From Sutterella sp. (GTDB taxonomy: Bacteria > Pseudomonadota > Gammaproteobacteria > Burkholderiales > Burkholderiaceae_F), in assembly GCA_020025965.1 (NCBI GenBank), contig JAHHRG010000011.1, forward strand, positions 1 through 42,569: DNA of 42,569 bases, given 5' to 3'. Under the pieces are notes generated by a model. It ran no database searches and was not told the DNA's origin. It was given only the letters and a program-made list of their open reading frames with translations. The translations under genes were made by a program, and so were the position numbers. Positions 8,607 to 17,573 of this stretch are shown here, in pieces (position 1 is the stretch's first letter; each line of letters starts with the position of its first letter).

Positions 8607-9947
8607 TCAAGCACGAGCACTCAAGCTTGCAGCCATACGTTCGGCGAGCGACTTCGCAAAGAGCGGATCATCAGCTTCAACCATGATACGAAGGAGCGGT
8701 TCGGTTCCGGACTTTCGAATGAGGACGCGACCACGCCCTTCGACTTCACAGCGACATTCTTCAACCGTCTGACTGAAATTGCGGTCATTTTCCCAATCGT
8801 AGTCGTCAGGAAGACGGCAATTGATCAGAGTCTGCGGGAGGAGCGTCAGATCGGCCGTGAGTTCAGCGAGAGTTTTTCCGCTCTTACTCATAGCTGCCAG
8901 GACCTGCAGTGCACTCACAATACCATCCCCCGTCGTCTGACGATCAAGCGCGAGGATATGGCCAGAGGTTTCGCCACCGTAGAGCCAATCGTTTAACTTC
9001 AGCTGTTCGACGACATAACGATCTCCCACCTTAGCGCGGACGAAGGGAATAGCCAATTCGCCCAAACGCTTTTCAAGACCGTAGTTGGACATGAGCGTAC
9101 CGACAACACCGTCGACACGCTGCGTCTGGAGACGATCACAGACGATGACATAAAGGAGTTCATCGCCGTTATAAACGTGACCCGTAGCATCAGCCATAAT
9201 CAGGCGATCAGCATCGCCGTCGAGACTGATGGCAACGTCGCAGGCGTTTTCAGCACAAAGACGGGAAAGATTTTCCGTGTGCGTTGCACCGACACCGTCG
9301 TTAATGTTAAGACCGTTAGGCGTGTTGCCGACAGCTACTACTTCGGCACCCAATTCGTGAAGAACTGCCGGAGCGATATGATAAGCGGCACCGTTGGCAC
9401 AGTCGACGAGGATCTTAAGCCCCTTGAGGTTCACCTTGGCATCGATCGTCGACTTACAAAATTCGATATAGCGACCAGCGGCATCGTCAAGACGACGAGC
9501 CTTGCCGAGTTCGTCCGACTGCACACATTCGTAACCACGGTCCATTTCGTCTTCGATTTCGGTTTCCATCGCGTCTGGCAACTTCGTGCCCTGAGCCGAA
9601 AAGAACTTGATACCGTTGTCATGGTAAGGATTGTGACTTGCCGAAATTACCACGCCAGCATCGGCGCGAAGAGCACGGGTAAGGTAAGCAATAGCCGGGG
9701 TCGGGATCGGACCGCAAAGCACCACATCAACGCCCGCAGATGAAAAGCCGGCCTGTAGGGCGGCTTCGAGCATATACCCCGATACACGGGTATCTTTACC
9801 GATCAACACCGTGGCTTGGCCGTTAGCACTGTTACGGCGCAAAACTCGGCCCGCAGCCTGTCCCAATTTCAAAACGAAATCGGGGGTAATCGGGGCCTTG
9901 CCCACACGGCCTCGAACACCGTCGGTACCGAAATAACGTCGAGTCAT
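8607..9947 (-). CDS. glmM: Phosphoglucosamine mutase
   Basis: Converts glucosamine-6-phosphate to glucosamine-1-phosphate for peptidoglycan and LPS. 446 residues, the usual length. It shows RRYFGTDGVRG at the N-terminus, the phosphoserine loop ISASHNP near residue 100, the metal loop SLDGDADRL, the sugar-binding GGETSGH and the phosphate-binding RKSGTEPLLRIM near the end. The ATG at 9947 is chosen for its AAGGAAAG Shine-Dalgarno; the longer frame to 9977 would overlap folP. The gene starts 19 bases after the folP stop, the same folP-glmM pair as in E. coli. Confidence 0.96.
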   Translation of the reverse strand: MTRRYFGTDGVRGRVGKAPITPDFVLKLGQAAGRVLRRNSANGQATVLIGKDTRVSGYMLEAALQAGFSSAGVDVVLCGPIPTPAIAYLTRALRADAGVVISASHNPYHDNGIKFFSAQGTKLPDAMETEIEDEMDRGYECVQSDELGKARRLDDAAGRYIEFCKSTIDAKVNLKGLKILVDCANGAAYHIAPAVLHELGAEVVAVGNTPNGLNINDGVGATHTENLSRLCAENACDVAISLDGDADRLIMADATGHVYNGDELLYVIVCDRLQTQRVDGVVGTLMSNYGLEKRLGELAIPFVRAKVGDRYVVEQLKLNDWLYGGETSGHILALDRQTTGDGIVSALQVLAAMSKSGKTLAELTADLTLLPQTLINCRLPDDYDWENDRNFSQTVEECRCEVEGRGRVLIRKSGTEPLLRIMVEADDPLFAKSLAERMAASLSARA

Positions 9948-9966
9948 AGTCTTTCCTTTTTTTCTA

Positions 9967-10827
9967 TCAGTTGGCATTTCTGTCGGAGGCTTCCATCGTC
10001 GCGCGCCAAACGGCTACGGCATCTACCGTTTCACGAACATCGTGTACGCGCACTACCTGAGCCCCAGCCATTACGGCGAGAAGCGCACCAGTAACACTAC
10101 CCGTCACACGTTCAGCAGGCACTTCGCGCCCCGTGACTTTGCCGATGGATGATTTCCGAGAGAGTCCCATCAAATACGGTTGTCCCGACGCCACAAAACG
10201 CTCCGTAGCGGCGAGGAGTTGATAATTGCCCTCAACCGTCTTTCCAAATCCGAAGCCCGGATCCCAGCAAATGCGTTCACGATCAACGCCGAGTTTTTCA
10301 AGCGTCTGCTGGCGGTCTTTTAGATAAGTTTCTACAGTCGAGACTACATCATCATAGACCGTTGAGAGCGATCTATGCATAACAACGAGTCCGCACCGTG
10401 TTGCTGCGGCTGCTTTTTCAGCCCCTGGTTTCGAGAATCCACGAATGTCGTTCAGAATGTGCGCGCCGAGTTCGGCTACCTCAGTCATGATTTCTGGTTT
10501 CGAGGTATCAACGCTTACGATGAAACCTTCTTTCACCAAACGTTCCACCACGGGGAGCACTCGGCGGCGCTCTTCATCGAGCGTCACACCGTCCTCGTCA
10601 AAGCCAGGGCGCGTTGATTCACCGCCCACGTCGATGATGTCGGCTCCTTCATCACGCATCTTTCTCGCCCAGGCAAGCGCTTCATCGGGGGCATTGTGCG
10701 TACCGCCGTCCGAAAAAGAGTCGGGCGTCACATTCAGAATGCCCATGATGAGCGGATGACGTCCGTCGAATTCAAAGGTTTTTTCGCCGCAAATCCAGCG
10801 TCGAGCCGCTTCTTTTTTCGTACTCAT
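9967..10827 (-). CDS. folP: Dihydropteroate synthase
   Basis: Joins p-aminobenzoate to the pterin pyrophosphate in folate synthesis; the target of sulphonamides. 286 residues. The seven-strand barrel motifs are clear: GILNVTPDSFSDGG, DVGGESTRPG, VDTSKPEIM, WDPGFGFGKT, LMGLSRKSSIG and RVHDV. Two ATG codons lie close together; AAGG is 8 bases from the second (10827) but only 2 from the first (10833), so the second is chosen. It forms an operon with glmM. A terminator separates it from ftsH, so it probably has its own promoter in the 150-base gap. Confidence 0.95.
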   Translation of the reverse strand: MSTKKEAARRWICGEKTFEFDGRHPLIMGILNVTPDSFSDGGTHNAPDEALAWARKMRDEGADIIDVGGESTRPGFDEDGVTLDEERRRVLPVVERLVKEGFIVSVDTSKPEIMTEVAELGAHILNDIRGFSKPGAEKAAAATRCGLVVMHRSLSTVYDDVVSTVETYLKDRQQTLEKLGVDRERICWDPGFGFGKTVEGNYQLLAATERFVASGQPYLMGLSRKSSIGKVTGREVPAERVTGSVTGALLAVMAGAQVVRVHDVRETVDAVAVWRATMEASDRNAN

Positions 10828-10906
10828 AACCATGTCCTTGAGTGGGGCGACATTCTTTTGCTTCGCCCGCCAAGCCTATTTTCCAAAAGTATAGAGAAAT
10901 CAGGAC

Positions 10907-10953
10907 AAAAAAATGGTTGCCTTCAACACTAAGGTTGTCGGCAACCATTCTTT
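10907..10953 (-). terminator. Intrinsic terminator of ftsH
   Basis: The arms ATGGTTGCC and GGCAACCAT enclose an 18-base loop that can itself pair (CAAC/GTTG). On the minus strand the stem is followed by six to seven T. This separates ftsH from folP. Confidence 0.88.
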
Positions 10954-10977
10954 TTAACGCGATATCAGAGGATTCTC

Positions 10978-12963
10978 TTAATCACGCTTTTCTTCCTTGT
11001 CTTCGGAAGTAGCGTCGACCTTTTCTTCGGCCTTCGATGCTTCTTCGGCAGGCTTTACATCAGCCTTCTGAAGGTCCGCGGCTTCTTCTGCCGGTTGAGC
11101 CTTCATTTCCTGAACGGGCTTCGTTTCCTTCGCTACCGACGACTTCCGCGGAGGACGAGGCATCTTACCCTCCATGATGTCGTCAATCTGATCAGCATCG
11201 ATGGTTTCCCAATCAAGAAGCGCATGTGCCATGACTTCCATCTTGTCGCGGTTGTCTTCAATGATCTTGCGGGCAATAGCGTACTGTTCGTCAATAATGC
11301 GGCGGACTTCGGCATCGACCTCACGAAGGGTCTGTTCAGAAATGTGCGTCGTCTTCGTCACGGAGCGGCCGAGGAAGACTTCGCCTTCGTTTTCGGCATA
11401 GACCATCGGCCCCATCTTATCGCTCATACCGTAGCGCATGACCATGTCGCGGGCGAGCTGCGTAGCACGTTCGAAGTCGTTCGAGGCTCCCGTCGTCATT
11501 TGCTTCATAAAAACTTCTTCGGCAATACGGCCACCAAAGAGAATGGCAATACGCGTCAAGAGGTACTGACGGTCGTAAGCATAGCGATCTTCCTTCGGAA
11601 GTTGCATCGTAAGCCCCAAAGCGCGGCCACGCGGAACGATCGTCACCTTATGAACCGGATCTGACTTCGGCAGAAGTCGGGCGACTACAGCGTGACCAGA
11701 TTCGTGATAGGCAGTATTACGACGTTCATCTTCACTCATCACCATGGCGCGGCGTTCCGGGCCCATCATGATCTTGTCCTTCGCGTTTTCAAAGTCACAC
11801 ATTTCAACAACGCGCGCATTACGGCGGGCTGCAAAAAGGGCGGCTTCGTTTACGAGATTTGCAAGGTCGGCACCGGAGAAGCCCGGCGTACCGCGAGCAA
11901 GGATTTCAGCATCAATGTCGGAACCGACGGGAATCTTGCGCATGTGAACGTTCAAGATCATTTCGCGACCGCGAATATCAGGCAGCGGCACGACGACCTG
12001 ACGGTCAAAGCGGCCCGGACGGAGAAGCGCCGGGTCAAGTACGTCGGGACGGTTCGTCGCAGCAATCACAATGACGTTTGCACCCGTATCAAAACCGTCC
12101 ATTTCGACGAGCATTTGATTGAGGGTCTGTTCGCGTTCGTCATTACCGCCGCCTAACCCGGCACCGCGCTGACGCCCCACGGCATCGATTTCGTCAATGA
12201 AGATGATGCAGGGAGCATTCTTCTTGGCGTTTTCGAACATATCGCGCACACGAGCGGCACCGACACCAACGAACATTTCGACAAAGTCGGAGCCCGAAAT
12301 AGTGAAGAACGGGACACCGGATTCGCCAGCAATGGCCTTGGCGAGCAAAGTCTTACCCGTCCCCGGAGGACCGACGAGGAGCACACCGCGCGGAATGCGG
12401 CCGCCTAAGCGCTGGAATTTCGACGGATCACGGAGAAAGTCGACAATTTCCTGCACGTCTTCCTTCGCCTCATCACAGCCTGCAACGTCCTTAAAGCGGA
12501 CTTTGTTCTGCTGCTCGTCAAGTTTTCGAGCCTTAGATTTTCCAAAGGAGAAAGCGCCGCCACTGCCGCCACCGCCTCCCTGCATACGTCGCATGAAGAA
12601 AATCCACACGCCGATCAAGAGAATCATCGGGAACCAGGAAATGAAGATCGTCGCCATCAAAGACGGCTCTTCTTCAGCCTGACCGTAAACTTGAACACCG
12701 CTTTTACGCAGTTCGTCAACCATCCACAAGTCACCCGGGCTTGTAATCACGTACTCGGCTCCGGTCTGAGGCGTTACGGTAATACGACGCCCCTGAACGT
12801 CCACGCGGCTGATCTTGCCAGCCTTGGCATCGTTCATAAACTGCGTATAACTCGTCGTATCCTGAGTGGGTTCGATGACAGAGTCGAACTGGCGGAAGAC
12901 CGTGAAGAGAACCACGGCCACCATCAACCAGACGGCTATGCGGCTAAATGCCTTGTTATCCAA
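10978..12963 (-). CDS. ftsH: ATP-dependent zinc metalloprotease FtsH
   Basis: Membrane AAA+ protease that degrades LpxC, sigma-32 and unassembled membrane proteins. 661 residues. An N-terminal membrane segment (residues 8-25), a periplasmic domain and a second membrane segment (near 105-125) lead into the AAA module: Walker A GPPGTGKT near 197, Walker B IIFIDEIDAVG, the second region of homology ending LLRPGRFDRQV, and the zinc motif HESGH near 421. The tail is acidic and Ala/Glu/Lys-rich. The start codon is TTG at 12961-12963, with GGAG 8 bases upstream; no ATG in frame is better placed. LapB, a known adaptor for LpxC proteolysis by FtsH in E. coli, is also encoded in this window. Confidence 0.96.
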   Translation of the reverse strand: MDNKAFSRIAVWLMVAVVLFTVFRQFDSVIEPTQDTTSYTQFMNDAKAGKISRVDVQGRRITVTPQTGAEYVITSPGDLWMVDELRKSGVQVYGQAEEEPSLMATIFISWFPMILLIGVWIFFMRRMQGGGGGSGGAFSFGKSKARKLDEQQNKVRFKDVAGCDEAKEDVQEIVDFLRDPSKFQRLGGRIPRGVLLVGPPGTGKTLLAKAIAGESGVPFFTISGSDFVEMFVGVGAARVRDMFENAKKNAPCIIFIDEIDAVGRQRGAGLGGGNDEREQTLNQMLVEMDGFDTGANVIVIAATNRPDVLDPALLRPGRFDRQVVVPLPDIRGREMILNVHMRKIPVGSDIDAEILARGTPGFSGADLANLVNEAALFAARRNARVVEMCDFENAKDKIMMGPERRAMVMSEDERRNTAYHESGHAVVARLLPKSDPVHKVTIVPRGRALGLTMQLPKEDRYAYDRQYLLTRIAILFGGRIAEEVFMKQMTTGASNDFERATQLARDMVMRYGMSDKMGPMVYAENEGEVFLGRSVTKTTHISEQTLREVDAEVRRIIDEQYAIARKIIEDNRDKMEVMAHALLDWETIDADQIDDIMEGKMPRPPRKSSVAKETKPVQEMKAQPAEEAADLQKADVKPAEEASKAEEKVDATSEDKEEKRD

Positions 12964-13179
12964 TCTTTTATCTCCGGATAGGCGGTGCGAAAGTTCGGAC
13001 CGCCGTAATGTTGAAGGTAGCGGGGCCTTGTCCGATAAAGAGAGACAATTTCCCTACTAAATAGTAATTGGTTTATTTTAGCGACTCATTTTTCCCTGCG
13101 TAGCCTTTGTGCGCGCAAAAATCACGTGTTTTCTAAAACAAATGTAAATGAGTCCTGTCTTTTGTGAAGCAGTCTTTGT

Positions 13180-13824
13180 TTACTTCAGTTCGCGCGCAAC
13201 GATGTACATTTCAGCGGACGTATCGCGGCTCGCGGCGGGTTTACGGGTATAAACCTTCTTGAATGTTTTCTTCAAGGCTTCGATATACTGCGAATAGCCC
13301 GAACCCTGGAAGGCCTTTGTCACAAAAATACCCCGGGGTTTCAAATGTTCGAGACAGAACTCGTGTGCAAGCTCGCACAACAGGAGCGAACGGGCTGCAT
13401 CGGCGGCCGGAATCCCGGAAAGATTGGGTGCCATATCACTTAAAACGAGATCCACCTTGTCGCCGTTCAAAATTTCTGTTAATTTGTCGGCGATTTCCTG
13501 CTCGCGAAAGTCTCCCTGCAGGATAGTCACGCCGTCAATGGGATCCATCGGCAGAATATCCATGGCAATGATGCGACCGTTGATATTCCCGTTTCGATCC
13601 AAAAGACGTTCGCGAACGACCTGAGTCCAACTACCGGGCGCTGCGCCCAATTCCACGACATTCATACCGTGATGGAGCAGGTGTTCACGTTCGTCGAGTT
13701 CGATCAACTTGTAGACCGAACGCGCGCGATAACCTTCGGCTCTGGAACGCTTCACGAACGGATCATTAATGTGACGTTCGATCCAGGCACGGTTGGATCG
13801 CAATTTTTTAGTAGCTACTGGCAT
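13180..13824 (-). CDS. rlmE: 23S rRNA 2'-O-methyltransferase RlmE (RrmJ/FtsJ)
   Basis: Methylates the 2'-O of U2552 in 23S rRNA late in 50S assembly, using SAM. 214 residues. The SAM site VVELGAAPGSWTQVV and the K-D-K-E catalytic tetrad context are seen: YRARSVYKLIELDE, LVLSDMAPNLSG, FVTKAFQGSG and the SAEMYIVARELK end. The start at 13824 has GGGGA about 5 bases upstream. It precedes ftsH as in E. coli (rlmE-ftsH, heat-shock operon there), here with a 216-base gap, and is divergent from yhbY. Confidence 0.95.
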   Translation of the reverse strand: MPVATKKLRSNRAWIERHINDPFVKRSRAEGYRARSVYKLIELDEREHLLHHGMNVVELGAAPGSWTQVVRERLLDRNGNINGRIIAMDILPMDPIDGVTILQGDFREQEIADKLTEILNGDKVDLVLSDMAPNLSGIPAADAARSLLLCELAHEFCLEHLKPRGIFVTKAFQGSGYSQYIEALKKTFKKVYTRKPAASRDTSAEMYIVARELK

Positions 13825-13922
13825 AGTTCCCCAGAAAACCTTTCGTTGATGCTGAATCTCTTTGCTCGGAGGCTTTTCGAAGCCCCAACTGAGAATCGGC
13901 TGACATTACTGTTTTATCTATT

Positions 13923-14447
13923 ATGAAAGAAATTATTCTCGCACGCGATGCACGCCTTGCTTTGCGTTCTCAGGCGCATCACCTTGATCCCGTCGTTCTT
14001 CTCGGTGCCAACGGTTTGACCGATGCCGTTTTGAAGGAAATCGACCGTGAACTCAACGCTCACGAATTGATCAAAGTTCGCATTCCGACGGACGACCGTG
14101 AAGAACGTCAGGCCATCTACGCGGAAATCGCTGAAAAGCTCGGTTGCGCCCGCGTCCAGATGATCGGCAAACTCGTCATTCTTTGGCGCCCGGCTGACGA
14201 AAACGATCGCGAACACGCTGAAGAAGCCGCCCGCGTCGCTATTCTCGCCATGAAGTCTGCCTCTGTGGCCGGCAAGAAAGAAGAACCGCGCGAAACGACG
14301 AAGAAGCGCATTCCGCTCAAAGCCGAAACCAAGAAGAAGGTCGCCTCGAAGAAACCGGGTGAAAAGAAAAAGCGTGTTGACCCGACGCCGCGTCGTGCTC
14401 GCCCGAAACATAAGCGCCTCACGAAAAAGGCCGCCATGTCTCGTTAA
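13923..14447 (+). CDS. yhbY: YhbY-type CRM-domain RNA-binding protein
   Basis: Associates with pre-50S ribosomes in E. coli. Residues 1-95 form the CRM fold (RSQAHHLDPVVLLGANGLTD, then VQMIGKLVILWRP). The bacterial family is about 97 residues; this one is 174, with an added C-terminal tail of about 75 residues made almost wholly of Lys, Arg, Ala, Pro and Thr. Tails of this kind occur in some betaproteobacterial homologues and would bind RNA non-specifically. No good Shine-Dalgarno precedes the ATG at 13923. It is divergent from rlmE and convergent with greA. Confidence 0.9.
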   Translation: MKEIILARDARLALRSQAHHLDPVVLLGANGLTDAVLKEIDRELNAHELIKVRIPTDDREERQAIYAEIAEKLGCARVQMIGKLVILWRPADENDREHAEEAARVAILAMKSASVAGKKEEPRETTKKRIPLKAETKKKVASKKPGEKKKRVDPTPRRARPKHKRLTKKAAMSR

Positions 14448-14499
14448 TTGAGCGGTCTCACTGCGGGAATCGGGAATTCTCCCCATTCCCGTGAGACAC

Positions 14500-14538
14500 A
14501 AAAAGCGCAGTCAGTATATTCGGACTGCGCTTTTTTTG
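14500..14538. terminator. Bidirectional terminator between yhbY and greA
   Basis: Stem AAAAAGCGCAGTC/GACTGCGCTTTTTTT with a 10-base loop. It has A and T runs on either side. A second hairpin with CGGGAAT/ATTCCCG arms lies just before it (14457-14495). Confidence 0.92.
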
Positions 14539-14555
14539 TCTTGAAAAAACCGAGC

Positions 14556-15038
14556 TTAAATATATTCGACCGATTCGATTTCGTAGCAGACAAGTCCCTT
14601 CGGAGCCATGAACTGCACTTCATCGCCTTCGAACTTGCCGATCAGCGCACGAGCGATCGGAGAAGAGACGGAGATACGGTTTTCCTTGATGTCGGCTTCG
14701 TCGTCACCGACGATTTGGTAAGTGACGGAAATATCGTCGTCGCTGTCATAGAGAGAAACAGTGGCACCGAAAACGATACGTTCTCCAGCGTCGACTTCCT
14801 TCGGATCAATCACCTGGAGGGCCGGGATCTTGCCTTCCAATTCGGCGATACGCCCCTCAATATGCCCCTGTTCTTCACGGGCGGCATCGTATTCGGCATT
14901 TTCCGAAAGGTCGCCCTTTTCACGGGCTTCCGCAATAGCAGCAACAACAGCCGGACGAGCGGTCTTCTTGAGGTATTCGAGTTCGGCCTTGAGTTTTTCA
15001 GCACCGCGACTCGTAATTGGAATACGACTGGACAACAT
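14556..15038 (-). CDS. greA: Transcript cleavage factor GreA
   Basis: Rescues backtracked RNA polymerase by stimulating transcript cleavage in the secondary channel. 160 residues (158 in E. coli). The N-terminal coiled coil carries the signature EAREKGDLSENAEYDAA with the acidic tip residues; the C-terminal FKBP-like domain ends ISVSSPIARALIGKFEGDEV. The start at 15038 has a weak GAAAGAG. In E. coli greA stands next to yhbY and rlmE, as here. carAB, often upstream in betaproteobacteria, is not seen. Confidence 0.96.
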   Translation of the reverse strand: MLSSRIPITSRGAEKLKAELEYLKKTARPAVVAAIAEAREKGDLSENAEYDAAREEQGHIEGRIAELEGKIPALQVIDPKEVDAGERIVFGATVSLYDSDDDISVTYQIVGDDEADIKENRISVSSPIARALIGKFEGDEVQFMAPKGLVCYEIESVEYI

Positions 15039-15228
15039 TTTTCTAAAACTCTTTCACTATAAAAACGTCCGGGGCGGCTCATCCACCTACCGGACAGTCA
15101 ATAAAAATCAGGAGCGAACCGAGGAACATTGAGAGTCCCTCTCGCATGTGCGCGCTAGTTTAGCAAATCAGGCCCTTCGACGTCTCGCGAAAAGCTCTTC
15201 AAGCCCCCGAGCAGACACTTCCTTTGCT

Positions 15229-15825
15229 TTAATCGGTGTAGTTCTGAGGATCGAGTCGACGTTCGATCAATTCGATCATGATATGGATGCACTTGATGTG
15301 AAGTTCCTGCACACGATCAGCCCAATCGGTACCGCCAGGCGTCACGATAGCCACGTCGGCCAAGCGCGTTATCGGCGTGTCGTCGCGACCCGTCAGGGCC
15401 ACCACTTTGACCCCCTTCTTGCGAGCGGCTTCGGCAGCCTTCACCACGTTTTTGCTCGTGCCCGATGTCGTAATAGCGAGAAGCACGTCACCGGCATGAC
15501 CGTGGGCTTCAACATAGCGCGAAAAAACGTATTCGTAGCCGTAGTCGTTTCCGACGCAGGCAATGTGCGATGCATCGGAAATGGCAACAGCCGCGTAGGC
15601 ACGTCGGTCGGAACGGAAGCGCCCCGTCATTTCTTCTGCAAAATGCATTGCATCGCAGAGACTGCCGCCGTTTCCGCAACTCATCACCTTGCCGTTGCCC
15701 TTAATGGCTTCGGCCATCAATGCTGCGGCGCAATCGACAGCCTCGATCGTCTTTTCGTTAGCTATCAGGTGTTCCAGTGCTTTCTGAGCGTCCTTAAGAG
15801 CGCTGATGATATGTTCGTTGTGCAT
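15229..15825 (-). CDS. gmhA: Sedoheptulose-7-phosphate isomerase
   Basis: First step of ADP-heptose synthesis for the LPS inner core. With the start at 15825 the protein has 198 residues and its catalytic residues fall at H61 and E65 (CDAMHFAEEMTGRF), matching E. coli numbering, with QELHIKCIHIMI supplying the later histidine. Other SIS-domain motifs are SCGNGGS and TTSGTSKNV. The longest frame (to 15891) adds an unrelated stretch; an ATG at 15831 is also possible. DiaA, a paralogue in this fold, lacks this exact active site. It lies downstream of recR with a 135-base gap. Confidence 0.93.
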   Translation of the reverse strand: MHNEHIISALKDAQKALEHLIANEKTIEAVDCAAALMAEAIKGNGKVMSCGNGGSLCDAMHFAEEMTGRFRSDRRAYAAVAISDASHIACVGNDYGYEYVFSRYVEAHGHAGDVLLAITTSGTSKNVVKAAEAARKKGVKVVALTGRDDTPITRLADVAIVTPGGTDWADRVQELHIKCIHIMIELIERRLDPQNYTD

Positions 15826-15960
15826 GATCATTATCCGTTGGGGCAAGTACCGCCATCCAGAGGGTTCGCCTGTTTTCGCGAAAGTTCTCAAGGCGCAGTC
15901 TCACCGTTTTCCATTAATGTACATGAGCCGTGCGCCTTTTTGCTACTTTGCTCACGATCG

Positions 15961-16581
15961 TTAACGTCTGGAATAAACCGCATTGGCGATCGTATTAAGG
16001 TCGGTATATTCGATTTCGATTCCGGAGGGAAGTCCTCGTGCCAAGCGCGTCACGTGCAAATCGGGCCAGCGTTTTTTCAATAAGTCGATGATGTAGTACG
16101 CCGTCGCATCGCCCTCGGGCGTATAACTCGTTGCCACCACGATCTCGCGAAAGGCATCTTTTTTACACCCCTCGTCAATACGTTCGATCAAATCGGGCAG
16201 ACCAATATCGGCGGGGCCCACGCCCTGAACAGGAGACAAACGGCCAGAGAGAACGAAATAGACGCCCGGCCAGGCCATCGAAGAATCGAGCGCCATCTGG
16301 TCGCCGACGCTCTCGACAATACAAAGAATCGAATGATCGCGATCGTTATCCCGACAAACGGGGCATATCCCGTCAGGATCGTCCGTCAGCGTATGACAGA
16401 GATGGCAGTGATGTACTTCCCTCTTCGCGTTGACAAGCGCATTCCGTAGACTTTCAATTTGGTCCGTTCGATCTTCGAGCAGATGAAAAGCCGCACGTTG
16501 TGCGGATCGAGGGCCGTAGCCCGGAAGTTTCTGCAGTTCGTTGATCAAATTCTGGACAGCCGGTGCCAGACGAATCGGCAT
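15961..16581 (-). CDS. recR: Recombination protein RecR
   Basis: Part of RecFOR, which loads RecA at gaps. 206 residues. It has a helix-hairpin-helix region (LPGYGPRSAQRAAFHLL), a four-Cys zinc finger (C59, C62, C73, C76) and a Toprim domain (SILCIVESVGD, then TPEGDATAYYI). The start at 16581 has AAGAGAAG upstream. It follows dnaX and ybaB in the conserved dnaX-ybaB-recR order, though a terminator-like hairpin lies between ybaB and recR. Confidence 0.95.
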   Translation of the reverse strand: MPIRLAPAVQNLINELQKLPGYGPRSAQRAAFHLLEDRTDQIESLRNALVNAKREVHHCHLCHTLTDDPDGICPVCRDNDRDHSILCIVESVGDQMALDSSMAWPGVYFVLSGRLSPVQGVGPADIGLPDLIERIDEGCKKDAFREIVVATSYTPEGDATAYYIIDLLKKRWPDLHVTRLARGLPSGIEIEYTDLNTIANAVYSRR

Positions 16582-16649
16582 GTTCTTCTCTTGATTTCTC
16601 GTGTGTGAGCTAGCTCGTCGCCGACCCTCTCCAAAAGTGCCGACGATTG

Positions 16650-16685
16650 AAAAAAAGGCCGACCTACGTACGGGCCGACCCTTTT
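16650..16685 (-). terminator. Terminator between ybaB and recR
   Basis: On the minus strand a 13-pair stem (with three G-T wobbles) forms between AAAAGGGTCGGCC and GGTCGGCCTTTTT around an 8-base loop, followed by more T. It may let only part of the dnaX-ybaB transcript continue into recR. Confidence 0.65.
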
Positions 16686-16703
16686 GTTTTGCCTTTCTGG
16701 ATA

Positions 16704-17036
16704 TTAGAACGGCAACTTCATGCCCGGAGGCAGAGGAACTTCCTTACGCAAACGGGCCTGAGAGATTTCTTCCAGACGGTTCTGAGCGTTGTTGAAAGCG
16801 AGCTGCACCAAGTCTTCGAGCATTTCCACGTCGTCGGCGGAAACCACGGACGGATCGATAGAAATGCGACGGCATTCATGCTTGCCGCTCAAGAGAACCT
16901 TGACGGCACCGTTACCGGCTTCGCCTTCGATTTCCATCGCAGCAATTTCTTCCTGAACCTTGGCAAGCTTGGCCTGCATCTTCTGGGCCTGAGCCATAAG
17001 GCCGCCCATATTGCCGCCACCACCGAAACCACGCAT
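16704..17036 (-). CDS. ybaB: YbaB/EbfC nucleoid-associated protein
   Basis: Small dimeric DNA-binding protein of 110 residues. The N-terminus is Gly-rich (MRGFGGGGNMGGLM), followed by the family helix AQKMQAKLAKVQEEIAAMEI and the core strands GAVKVLLSGKHECRRISIDP. The C-terminus is the typical PPGMKLPF. It begins 42 bases after the stop of the dnaX tau extension and is probably translated from the same message. Confidence 0.95.
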   Translation of the reverse strand: MRGFGGGGNMGGLMAQAQKMQAKLAKVQEEIAAMEIEGEAGNGAVKVLLSGKHECRRISIDPSVVSADDVEMLEDLVQLAFNNAQNRLEEISQARLRKEVPLPPGMKLPF

Positions 17037-17078
17037 AGTGTCTTCCTTTTGTATAACTTGAATGTAATGGTCCGCCCG

Positions 17079-17573
17079 TTACTTCACGGGACGAACAGAG
17101 GATTCGTCAATCGTACCATGAAAGCGTTCTACAACCGTCTTGACGAAAGGATCGCTTGCAAATCCGTCGATCAATTGTCGACGGGCGGCAATGCGTTCTC
17201 GTGCTTCGGCATCGACCACCGTATCGCTTGTCACTTCGCCCACTTCGAATTCGACGATACAGTGATCGCCAAAATACGTCGAAAGCGCTTCGGATAAAAG
17301 TTGCCGGTTGCCTTCCGTTGCAAACGCCGTCACGGTAATGCGAAGTTTGACGTGATTCCGCGTCAACTCCAGCACTTCGCCCGATGCTGCCAGATGGCGC
17401 AGGGGACCTTGTAATTTGGCTCCGCGTATAACGCTTCGCCAGTCAAGCGAGTCTTCCTCGCGAAAGCCGATATCGCTCGGCATATCATCGAGAGAATACT
17501 CCGGAGCACTCTCAACTGGCGGAGGGCTCTCCCCAGGGAGGGGTGTCCTCTGCGGGATCTGTGCCGTACGCAA
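17079..17573 (-). CDS. dnaX: dnaX tau-specific C-terminal domain, in the +1 frame
   Basis: This frame continues dnaX rather than being a separate gene. Its residues from about 35 on (EEDSLDWRSVIRGAKL through FGDHCIVEFEVGEV) match the pattern of the C-terminal domain V of the tau subunit, which binds the polymerase alpha subunit. The frame overlaps the zero-frame dnaX end by 62 bases. It lies one base forward of that frame and is closed upstream by TGA at about 17589-17591. It begins only at a TTG without a ribosome site. Removing one G from the G4 run at 17531-17534 would fuse the two frames through PPWES, giving a 606-residue tau. Either frameshifting, a sequence error or a recent mutation explains it. 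Confidence 0.8.
   Translation of the reverse strand: MRTAQIPQRTPLPGESPPPVESAPEYSLDDMPSDIGFREEDSLDWRSVIRGAKLQGPLRHLAASGEVLELTRNHVKLRITVTAFATEGNRQLLSEALSTYFGDHCIVEFEVGEVTSDTVVDAEARERIAARRQLIDGFASDPFVKTVVERFHGTIDESSVRPVK

Noticed and set aside
17079..17573. Treating the frame after dnaX as an independent gene
   Set aside because: It starts only at a TTG without a ribosome site, begins with the end of a proline-rich linker, and its body has the pattern of the tau C-terminal domain.
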